A stretch of 5,808 nt of DNA from positions 1-5,808 of the forward strand of contig JAQBUS010000095.1 in assembly GCA_027623875.1 (NCBI GenBank), written 5' to 3'. The stretch is from Pseudomonadota bacterium. Its GTDB lineage: Bacteria > Pseudomonadota > Alphaproteobacteria > Rhodobacterales > Rhodobacteraceae. The position numbers were made by a program, and so were the translations under genes. Positions 1 to 5,808 of the stretch are shown here, one piece after another (position 1 is the stretch's first letter; each line of letters opens with the position of its first letter). The notes under the pieces are model-generated. The model did no database searches, was not told the origin of the DNA, and was given only the letters and a program-made list of their open reading frames with translations.

Positions 1-378
1 TTTTAGCTCAAGGTCATTAAAATCTATGGTTAGGTTTTCCATAGTCTCTACAAAAACAGGTCGTGCCCCCACCCCAGCGATTGCTCCTGGAACAGGTGCT
101 AAAGTGAAACCATTGGACAAAACTAAATCTCCGGCTCGAACTCCAACAGCCCGCAAAGCGCATCCTAAAGCATATCCTCCCGAGGCGACTGCCAAAGCAT
201 ACTTTGAACCCACAAGCTTAGAGAACTCAACCTCCAAACTTGCGGTTTGATCCATCTCATCTTCTAAAACATTATATCTATGGAGTCTACCAGACCGCAT
301 AACCTCTACGGCTGCTTGAATAGCATCTTCGGGAATTGGCTCCTGTTGAGTAAAACTTCCTTTGAAAGCCTCTTCCAT
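1..378 (-). CDS. DegT/DnrJ/EryC1/StrS-type PLP aminotransferase, N-terminal part (cut by window edge)
   Basis: Minus-strand reading frame of 126 codons, open to the left edge; family members are usually about 370-400 residues, so about a third is visible. After a leader (SFTQQEPIPEDAI, residues 9-20) come ASGGYALGCALRAVGV (65-80) and GDLVLSNGFTLAPVPGAI followed by GARPVFVE (83-111). These match the DegT-family pattern of a small SGT-like turn that holds the PLP phosphate, then the 'GDEV..P.FTF.A...AI...GA.PVFVD' block. The catalytic lysine would lie beyond the window. The start is firm: an in-frame TGA lies directly before ATG 378, and an AGGTG Shine-Dalgarno sits 5 bases upstream. It follows uppS by 26 bp on the same strand and is probably co-transcribed with it. 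Family members transfer an amino group to keto-sugars for surface glycans or antibiotics; the substrate here cannot be read from this fragment. Confidence 0.85.
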   Translation of the reverse strand, partial: MEEAFKGSFTQQEPIPEDAIQAAVEVMRSGRLHRYNVLEDEMDQTASLEVEFSKLVGSKYALAVASGGYALGCALRAVGVRAGDLVLSNGFTLAPVPGAIAGVGARPVFVETMENLTIDFNDLELK

Positions 379-404
379 TCAAACACCTATCCTTTAAGTT
401 GAAA

Positions 405-1118
405 TTATTTCACTTGACTCACTTTCGAAACTTCTAATCCTCCATATTTTCGATCTTTAATCCTAAATTTCTTAACCTCATCCAATAAACACTTGGGTGA
501 AAAATCAGGCCATAAAGTATCCACAAATGCTAGTTCTGCATATGCTAAATGCCATATTAAAAAATTAGAGATTCTTTGTCCACCACCAGTTCTAATTATC
601 AGATCTGGAGCACCGCAATTAGATAATTGGCTTATTTTGTCAAAAAAGACTTCAGTAATATCAGTTATATTAATTTGATTAAGAATTACCTGCTCAGCAG
701 CATCCCGAGCCATCTTAATAATTTCGTCTCGTCCACCATAATCTATCGCTACATTAAGATTTAAACCGCTACAGCCCGCAGTTAAATTTTCCAAAAATTC
801 CATAGACCTCAAGAGCCCACTAGATAATCTTTTTCTGCTTCCAATAAAAGAGACTTTAACATTAGCATTCCTTAAGTCCCATGCTTTCTTGTTTACGTGA
901 AACCGCAACAACGCAAATAATGCTTCAATTTCTGGCTGAGGTCTTTTCCAATTTTCTGTAGAGAAAGCATAAAAAGTTAAAGTCTTTATCCCAGCATCCG
1001 GAGCTTCTCTAATACACTCCTCAACACGAGAAACACCTACCCTATGACCATAGGTTCTAGGTAAGCGTTTTTGGGTAGCCCATCTACCGTTACCGTCCAT
1101 AATAATAGCGACGTGCAT
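405..1118 (-). CDS. uppS: Cis-prenyl transferase, probable undecaprenyl diphosphate synthase
   Basis: 237 residues, collinear with E. coli UppS at an offset of 18. The enzyme condenses isopentenyl diphosphate onto farnesyl diphosphate to give the C55 carrier lipid used for peptidoglycan and surface polysaccharides. Visible signatures: IMDGNGRWA with catalytic Asp8 (E. coli D26), GHRVG with His25, the mobile loop FSTENWKRP (52-60), DYGGRDEI (126-133), Arg176/Arg182/Ser184 that bind diphosphate, and AYAEL with Glu195 (E. coli E213). Ala51 and Leu119 match E. coli A69 and L137, positions known to influence chain length, which fits a long-chain product. One oddity: the conserved Glu of RTGGExRxSNF is Gly180. 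The start ATG 1118 has GGAG 5 bases upstream; an earlier ATG runs into a stop after four codons. The gene lies 71 bp after nrdJ and 26 bp before an aminotransferase, not in the common frr-uppS-cdsA order. Confidence 0.93.
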   Translation of the reverse strand: MHVAIIMDGNGRWATQKRLPRTYGHRVGVSRVEECIREAPDAGIKTLTFYAFSTENWKRPQPEIEALFALLRFHVNKKAWDLRNANVKVSFIGSRKRLSSGLLRSMEFLENLTAGCSGLNLNVAIDYGGRDEIIKMARDAAEQVILNQINITDITEVFFDKISQLSNCGAPDLIIRTGGGQRISNFLIWHLAYAELAFVDTLWPDFSPKCLLDEVKKFRIKDRKYGGLEVSKVSQVK

Positions 1119-1189
1119 TAATTCTCCATCATTTTAATTGAAAGTTAATACCAGAAAGGAACTCATGCAATAATGAATTTTATTCATTG

Positions 1190-3478
1190 CTAGGCGCATT
1201 TGGAATGCCCACAAGAACTACAGGTCATACAACCTTCACGCATGTCCAAAGAAAACTCCCCACAGCTTGGGCACAGCTTCGATTTTTCGAGGCCATTTCT
1301 TAGCTCATTGCCACTCATTGAAATGCTTTTTGCTATGTGGTCTTCAGAATTTTTACTGATTAAAAAACCAATTGCTATCATGTGGCGCTCTATAATATTA
1401 CCAATTGCTGCAAGAATTGAGGGTATATATTTTCCTCCGATCCACGCGCCTCCTCTCGGATCAAATACAGCCTTCAACTCCTCCACAACAAACGATACGT
1501 CGCCACCCCTCCTGAAAATCGCCGAAATCATACGGGTTAAACCAACAGTCCAAGCAAAGTGCTCCATATTTTTTGAATTTACAAATATTTCAAATGGCCG
1601 AACCATACCGTGTGACTCTATGTCATTAATCGTTATATAAAGTGCATGTTCACTGTCTGGCCATTTTATTTTATAGGTTTTCCCATCGAGATCTGATGGC
1701 CGGCTTAATGGCTCTGACATATAGACAACGTCTCCACCACTACTTCCATCGATTGCCGGTTTAGTAATTTCTTTTTCTTCTATAGTTTCAGCTGTCAACA
1801 CGGAACCTGTAACTAAGTTAGGTCTGTAGGTCGTGCATCCTTTGCACCCACCATCCCAGGCCGCCATATATACTTCTTTAAAATCTTTAAAAGTAATATC
1901 TTCAGGGCAATTAATTGTTTTCGAAATTGAAGAGTCTATCCATTTCTGAGCCGCGGCCTGCATCTTTACATGTTCCAATGGTGCTAGCGTTTGAGCATTA
2001 GCAAAATAAGCAGGGTAATCTCTGTCTCCAAATCTCTCTCGCCACATTTGAACTGCATAATCGACAACCTCCTCTTCTATTTTGGTTCCATCTTTTTGAA
2101 GAACTTTTCGTTTGTATGCGTATGCAAAAACGGGCTCGATACCACTAGAAACATTACCAGCATACAAACTAATCGTTCCGGTGGGAGCAATCGACGTAAG
2201 CAACGCATTACGAATTCCGTAAGTTTCTATTTTCTTCCTCAAATCCGAATCCATATTTTTCATATTTCCGCTAGAAAGAAATTTTTTAGCCTCAAACAAT
2301 GGGAAACTACCCTTCTCCTTTGCTAAATAAACTGACGCAAGATATGCTTCTCTGGAAATTAAATGAAGCCATTCATCCACCTTTACAGCTGCTTCACTTG
2401 AACCATATCTAACACCAGTCATTAAGAGCGCATCCGCAAGCCCAGTTACCCCTAAACCTATACGGCGCTTAGAAATCGCTTCTTTTTCTTGTTCAGCTAT
2501 AGGGAACTTCGACACGTCAACAACATTATCCATCATTCTTACAGCAACACTTACCAAATGCGCTAAAGCAACTTCATCTAAGTTTGCATCTTCATTAAAG
2601 GGATTTTTAACCAATTTAGCCAAATTTATTGATCCCAAAAGGCAAGCCCCGTAAGGAGGAAGAGGCTGCTCTCCACATGGATTAGTTGCCGAAATTTTTT
2701 CGCAATAACTTAAATTATTCATTGCATTAATACGATCAATAAATATTACACCTGGCTCAGCAAAATCAAAGGTGCTTTGCATAATTTTATTCCATAAATC
2801 TCTTGCTTTAAGGGACTTATAATCTCGACCACCAAATCTAAGAGACCAAGCACTATCTTGCTTAACGGCAGCCATAAAGTCGTCTGTAATTAGCACAGAT
2901 AGATTAAACATCCGCAATCTGCTTGGGTCGGCTTTAACCTCGATGAATTTCTCAATATCAGGGTGATCACACCTCATGGTGGCCATCATGGCACCGCGTC
3001 TAGAGCCTGCAGACATTATTGTTCTACACATGGAATCCCAAACGTCCATAAACGAAATCGGTCCTGAAGCATCTGCAGCAACCCCTTTTACATCAGAACC
3101 CGTTGGTCTAATAGTTGAGAAGTCATAACCGATACCTCCCCCCTGCTGCATAGTTAAAGCTGCCTCTTTTAACATATCAAAAATGCCGGCTAGAGAGTCT
3201 GGAATGGTTCCCATAACAAAACAATTAAAGAGAGTTACTGACCTGCCTGTGCCCGCCCCAGCTAAAATACGCCCGGCAGGCAGAAACTTAAAGTCTTCTA
3301 GTGCTGAATAAAATTCTGTTTCCCAATCTTGTGGACTTTTTTCAACAGCAGCCAAAGATTTTGCCACCCGACGCCAGGAATCTTCTACTGTTTCATCTAT
3401 TGGTCTCCCATCAGCCTCTTTATATCTATATTTCATATCCCAAATTTGTTCTGAAAACGGGGTGCTGAAGCCTGGCAT
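1190..3478 (-). CDS. nrdJ: Adenosylcobalamin-dependent (class II) ribonucleoside-diphosphate reductase
   Basis: 762 residues from ATG 3478. It reduces ribonucleotides to deoxyribonucleotides in the cytoplasm using a radical generated from coenzyme B12, with no separate radical subunit and no oxygen requirement. Visible: NCF with Cys86; MQQGGGIGYDFS (110-121); the active-site NPCGEQ (266-271) with thiyl-radical Cys268 and Glu270; Cys279, eleven residues later, which pairs with Cys86 in the redox cycle by the spacing seen in Thermotoga NrdJ; SIAPTGTISLYAGN (429-442); and GCKGCTTYRPN (544-554), typical of NrdJ. Residues about 600-703 fit the TSCPD domain of this family. The tail has six cysteines (736, 739, 750, 753, 756, 761), a zinc-ribbon or redox tail typical of NrdJ. 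Only about 70 residues precede the catalytic region, so there is no N-terminal ATP-cone. A TTG start at 3484 would add two residues; ATG is preferred, but neither has a strong ribosome binding site. No cobalamin riboswitch is visible upstream. Confidence 0.95.
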   Translation of the reverse strand: MPGFSTPFSEQIWDMKYRYKEADGRPIDETVEDSWRRVAKSLAAVEKSPQDWETEFYSALEDFKFLPAGRILAGAGTGRSVTLFNCFVMGTIPDSLAGIFDMLKEAALTMQQGGGIGYDFSTIRPTGSDVKGVAADASGPISFMDVWDSMCRTIMSAGSRRGAMMATMRCDHPDIEKFIEVKADPSRLRMFNLSVLITDDFMAAVKQDSAWSLRFGGRDYKSLKARDLWNKIMQSTFDFAEPGVIFIDRINAMNNLSYCEKISATNPCGEQPLPPYGACLLGSINLAKLVKNPFNEDANLDEVALAHLVSVAVRMMDNVVDVSKFPIAEQEKEAISKRRIGLGVTGLADALLMTGVRYGSSEAAVKVDEWLHLISREAYLASVYLAKEKGSFPLFEAKKFLSSGNMKNMDSDLRKKIETYGIRNALLTSIAPTGTISLYAGNVSSGIEPVFAYAYKRKVLQKDGTKIEEEVVDYAVQMWRERFGDRDYPAYFANAQTLAPLEHVKMQAAAQKWIDSSISKTINCPEDITFKDFKEVYMAAWDGGCKGCTTYRPNLVTGSVLTAETIEEKEITKPAIDGSSGGDVVYMSEPLSRPSDLDGKTYKIKWPDSEHALYITINDIESHGMVRPFEIFVNSKNMEHFAWTVGLTRMISAIFRRGGDVSFVVEELKAVFDPRGGAWIGGKYIPSILAAIGNIIERHMIAIGFLISKNSEDHIAKSISMSGNELRNGLEKSKLCPSCGEFSLDMREGCMTCSSCGHSKCA

Positions 3479-3570
3479 GGTCAAAGATCTTTCATATTTT
3501 AATCAAAGAGGGCCTACCTTAAACTGGATAGTTGATCTCAGCAAGAAAAAGAGTGATGAATAAACCATAA

Positions 3571-3575
3571 AAGGA
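3571..3575 (+). promoter_or_regulatory. Shine-Dalgarno of the DUF1489 gene
   Basis: AAGGA lies 6 bases before ATG 3582. It supports that ATG as the start and the plus strand as the coding strand, against an overlapping open frame on the minus strand. Confidence 0.7.
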
Positions 3576-3581
3576 ATCTTA

Positions 3582-4010
3582 ATGACGTATATCAACCTAA
3601 TAAAACTTAGCGTAGGGACTAACTCGACCGATGACCTACAAATGTGGCAAGCTTCGACTGCCTTAAAATTGCCAAATAACCTTCCCCGACACGTAACTCG
3701 CATGTGGCCAAAGCGCGGCGACGAAATATTAAATGGTGGATCAATTTACTGGGTGATTAAAGGTTGGCTCTCTGCACGGCAACAAATAATTGGTATGGAC
3801 GAAGTTTTCCGTAATGACGGTGTCCGATGTTGTGCGTTAATACTGGACGCTCAGATTCATCTCACTGAAACCGTTAGAAGGCGACCTTTCCAAGGATGGC
3901 GCTACTTAAAGCCCGAAGAAAGTCCAAAAGATCTTTCTCAACAAGAAAAAGGCGACGACATCCTGCCCCCTGAACTTTTGGTGGCTCTAGCGGATATTGG
4001 AGTGAGGTAA
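3582..4010 (+). CDS. DUF1489 family protein, function unknown
   Basis: 142 residues, the usual length for this family of small soluble proteins known mainly from Alphaproteobacteria. The family core is visible: NLIKLSVG near the N-terminus (5-12), HVTRMWPKR (37-45), GGSIYWVIKG (52-61), and the strongly conserved RRPFQGWRYLKPEESP (100-115), ending in LPPELLVALADIGVR. There is no signal peptide or membrane segment. No biochemical role is established for the family and I do not assign one; the aromatic and basic conserved blocks would suit nucleic-acid or nucleotide binding, but that is only a guess. The gene is divergent from nrdJ and convergent with hisS, with 33 bp between the two stop codons, so it is probably a single-gene transcript. 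The gene context says little about its role. Confidence 0.9.
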   Translation: MTYINLIKLSVGTNSTDDLQMWQASTALKLPNNLPRHVTRMWPKRGDEILNGGSIYWVIKGWLSARQQIIGMDEVFRNDGVRCCALILDAQIHLTETVRRRPFQGWRYLKPEESPKDLSQQEKGDDILPPELLVALADIGVR

Positions 4011-4043
4011 GGGTAACTACCACTTTAGAGTTAGAGAGCTTAA

Positions 4044-5531
4044 TTATTTTTTTGATATAATTTTGAGAACTTCCTCAATCAAATTACCTCTCAAAACTTC
4101 TCTTTGAGCAGGTTGAGATCTCCACTCTTCGTGGGTTACACTCTCTGCTATTTTAGAGCCCAGAACTAAGTCTTTAAGTTGAATAACCCCTCTGGCAGCC
4201 TCGTCCGACCCCTCAATGATTGCCACCGGGGAATTTCTTTTATCAGCATATTTCAGCTGGTTTCCAAAGCTTTTAGGATTACCCAAGTAAACCTCGGCTC
4301 TAATACCCGCTGACCTTAATTCAGAAGCCATAGCCTGATATGAAAATAATCGACTCCGATCCATTACAGTTACAATAACCGGACCCACAGAATTTAAAGA
4401 TAGCACATTTTTAGAATGCAAAGCAACCAACAACCTGTCAACCCCGATTGACACCCCGGTAGCGGGGACTTCTTGCCCAGTAAAGCGCTTAACAAGATCG
4501 TCATATCTCCCACCTCCCGCAACTGATCCAAATTGACGTTTGATTCCAAACTCATCACGCACTTCAAATGTTAACTCAGCTTCATAAACTGGACCTGTAT
4601 AATAGCCAAGTCCTCGCACAACACTGGGATCAAGTTGAATACGGTTGCTGGCATATCCCTGTAATTCACTTAACTCCAAAAGTGTTAAGAGCTCTTCAAC
4701 ACCCGTAAGCCCTATGGCAGAACCCTTAACTAACTCAGAAAGGGCTTGGAGTGTTTGCGCAGTTGAATCTTTTTTAGCTTTCACAAACCCTATAATAATT
4801 CCTATCTGCTCAGAACTTAACTCCGCGCCTTTTGAAAAATCTCCACTTTCGTCTTTTCTTCCGTCCCCCAGCAATTCCTTGACACCCTCAATTCCAAGTC
4901 TATCAAATTTATCGATAGCTCTTAAAACTATACCTCTTTTTATAGAATTTATATCAGGGTTATCTCCATCCAGAAGCCCAACCACTTCCATGATACCATT
5001 TAAGATTTTTCGATTGTTTATTTTAACTATATAATCGTTTCTTTCAATTCCTACTGCTTCGAGTGAATCACAAAGCATAGTACAGATCTCAACGTCTGCT
5101 CCAATACTTGAAGAACCAATAGTATCAGCATCGCATTGATAAAACTGCCTATACCTCCCTATGCCTGGCTTTTCATTTCGCCAAACTGGACCCATTGCGT
5201 AACGGCGATATGGCAACGGTAATTGACCTTGAAACTGCGCATAAACCCGCGCCAACGGGGCCGTAAGATCATACCTAAGGGCAAGCCATTTTTTGTCTTC
5301 CTCCCAAGCAAAGACTCCCTCATTAGGTCTATCTAAATCAGGTAAAAATTTTCCTAAAGCGTCGACCGTCTCGATAGCTGAACTTTCTAAAGCACTAAAC
5401 CCATATAAATCATAGACACCAGATATCTGATTTAATACTGCTTGCCTTTGAGTAACCTCATGACCAAAATAATCTCTAAAACCTTTAGGAACAACTGCTG
5501 AGGGGCGGGATCTTTTCCCTATTTTGGCCAT
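4044..5531 (-). CDS. hisS: Histidyl-tRNA synthetase, divergent alphaproteobacterial type
   Basis: 495 residues, a class II aminoacyl-tRNA synthetase that activates histidine with ATP and loads it on tRNA-His. Visible: VPKGFRDYFGHEV (14-26) opening the motif 1 region; LRYDLTAPLARV (85-96) in the histidine pocket, where E. coli has LRPEGT; motif 2 GPVWRNEKPGIGRYRQFYQCDADT (central Arg118); the histidine-specific VVRGLGYYTGPVYEAEL (304-320, Arg306); AGGGRYDDLV (338-347); and motif 3 TGVSIGVDRL (358-367). Residues about 380-495 form the anticodon-binding domain. It is about 70 residues longer than E. coli HisRS (424), mostly in the insertion between motif 2 and the histidine-specific motif. Motif 2 lacks the ERPQ common in bacteria and matches the alphaproteobacterial variant. 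The ATG at 5531 has a modest GTGGA about 9 bases upstream; homologous sequence begins within about ten residues of it, so the start is likely right. Confidence 0.97.
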   Translation of the reverse strand: MAKIGKRSRPSAVVPKGFRDYFGHEVTQRQAVLNQISGVYDLYGFSALESSAIETVDALGKFLPDLDRPNEGVFAWEEDKKWLALRYDLTAPLARVYAQFQGQLPLPYRRYAMGPVWRNEKPGIGRYRQFYQCDADTIGSSSIGADVEICTMLCDSLEAVGIERNDYIVKINNRKILNGIMEVVGLLDGDNPDINSIKRGIVLRAIDKFDRLGIEGVKELLGDGRKDESGDFSKGAELSSEQIGIIIGFVKAKKDSTAQTLQALSELVKGSAIGLTGVEELLTLLELSELQGYASNRIQLDPSVVRGLGYYTGPVYEAELTFEVRDEFGIKRQFGSVAGGGRYDDLVKRFTGQEVPATGVSIGVDRLLVALHSKNVLSLNSVGPVIVTVMDRSRLFSYQAMASELRSAGIRAEVYLGNPKSFGNQLKYADKRNSPVAIIEGSDEAARGVIQLKDLVLGSKIAESVTHEEWRSQPAQREVLRGNLIEEVLKIISKK

Positions 5532-5563
5532 AACTCTAAATCCACTTAAAATAAATTTTACTC

Positions 5564-5592
5564 ATCTTAGCGAACGTACTAAAAGGGAGCAA
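5564..5592 (-). promoter_or_regulatory. Possible sigma-70-type promoter for hisS
   Basis: On the minus strand TTGCTC (5592-5587) and TAAGAT (5569-5564) are separated by exactly 17 bases, and lie about 35 bp upstream of the hisS start. Matches to consensus are 3/6 and 4/6, so this is a weak call based mainly on spacing and position in the divergent gap. Confidence 0.3.
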
Positions 5593-5640
5593 GGCAACAA
5601 GCGCCATTAAGCTATTAAATGAAATAAGAATACATAAAAA

Positions 5641-5646
5641 AAGGTG
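5641..5646 (+). promoter_or_regulatory. Shine-Dalgarno of the slyX-like gene
   Basis: AAGGTG lies 10 bases before ATG 5657, a slightly long but acceptable spacing. It is the only purine-rich candidate near this start and supports a gene beginning there. Confidence 0.5.
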
Positions 5647-5656
5647 AAACAAAATC

Positions 5657-5808
5657 ATGGACACTACTATACTAGAAGAGAAAATATCTCACATCACTAA
5701 AACTTTAGATGAGTTATCAGATGTTGTTGCTCATCAAGATAGCCGAATAAATAAAATGGTGATACACCTAGAGAGGCTTATGAAGCTGGTTACTGAACAA
5801 GGAGAGCA
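5657..5808 (+). CDS. slyX: SlyX-like small coiled-coil protein, cut by window edge
   Basis: Fifty codons are open from ATG 5657 to the right edge. SlyX proteins are only about 65-75 residues, so most of the gene is present but the stop is missing. The translation LEEKISHITKTLDELSDVVA, then HQDSRINKMVIHLERL, fits the SlyX pattern: a charged amphipathic helix with the conserved 'ELSDVVxxQ...I..L...L..L' heptad block. A single coiled coil is expected, with no signal peptide or membrane segment. The family was named in E. coli, where slyX neighbours slyD, and has no defined molecular role. Here the gene is divergent from hisS across 125 bp, so the two could share a regulatory region. Lysine- and AT-rich codon use matches its neighbours. 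Short coiled coils resemble one another, so the assignment is good but not certain. Confidence 0.75.
   Translation, partial: MDTTILEEKISHITKTLDELSDVVAHQDSRINKMVIHLERLMKLVTEQGE

Noticed and set aside
26..250. 74-codon open frame on the plus strand
   Set aside because: It is the complement of the DegT-type aminotransferase gene, whose minus-strand translation shows clear family motifs.
1172..1188. Perfect 7-bp inverted repeat (AATGAAT, 3-base loop, ATTCATT) just after the nrdJ stop
   Set aside because: The stem is almost all A/T, the minus-strand transcript has no U-run after it, and such repeats are expected by chance in this composition; not a credible intrinsic terminator.
1200..1640. 146-codon open frame on the plus strand
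   Set aside because: It lies antisense inside nrdJ, whose translation is strongly conserved; its own translation resembles no family I know and has no ribosome binding site.
3483..3492. Palindrome AAAGATCTTT beside the nrdJ start, also present at 3927-3936
   Set aside because: A 10-base AT-rich palindrome, with its second copy inside the DUF1489 coding sequence; no operator-like arrangement.
3503..3703. 66-codon open frame on the minus strand upstream of nrdJ
   Set aside because: It overlaps the start of the DUF1489 gene antisense and its product looks like nothing recognisable; the plus-strand gene has the ribosome site and family motifs.
4011..4053. Possible terminator between the convergent DUF1489 and hisS genes, ending in a T7 run
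   Set aside because: No stable hairpin precedes the T-run, and the run is simply the terminal Lys-Lys-stop codons of hisS.

Overview
The window reads as chromosomal core DNA of an AT-rich alphaproteobacterium (GC roughly 40% by eye). Three things point there: a complete DUF1489-family gene, a family known mainly from Alphaproteobacteria; a histidyl-tRNA synthetase with the divergent motif 2 (WRNEKPGxGRYRQF) instead of the usual bacterial RxERPQxGRYRQF; and a B12-dependent class II ribonucleotide reductase. The AT-rich composition and short gaps would suit a marine lineage, but the window alone cannot settle the order.

Layout, left to right. Three genes run on the minus strand: the 5' part of a DegT/DnrJ-type PLP aminotransferase (378 to the left edge), a cis-prenyl transferase uppS (1118-405) and nrdJ (3478-1190). 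In transcription order they are nrdJ, uppS, aminotransferase, with gaps of 71 and 26 bp, so they could be one transcript. A 97-103 bp divergent gap separates nrdJ from the plus-strand DUF1489 gene (3582-4010), which converges on hisS (5531-4044, minus strand) across 33 bp. Another divergent gap of 125 bp separates hisS from a plus-strand slyX-like gene (from 5657) cut by the right edge.

Functions: NrdJ makes deoxyribonucleotides using adenosylcobalamin; HisS charges tRNA-His; UppS makes the polyprenyl carrier lipid of cell-wall and surface-glycan assembly; DegT-type aminotransferases commonly make amino sugars that are assembled on that same lipid. The uppS-aminotransferase link is therefore plausible but rests only on adjacency. 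DUF1489 and SlyX proteins have no established function.

No tRNA, rRNA, CRISPR array, insertion sequence, riboswitch or convincing terminator was seen, and there is no gene-free stretch over 300 bp. I did not find an obviously new system. The points most worth a second look are the alphaproteobacterial-type HisRS, which predicts an unusual tRNA-His, and the Glu-to-Gly change in the UppS RTGGE signature together with its non-standard gene neighbourhood.
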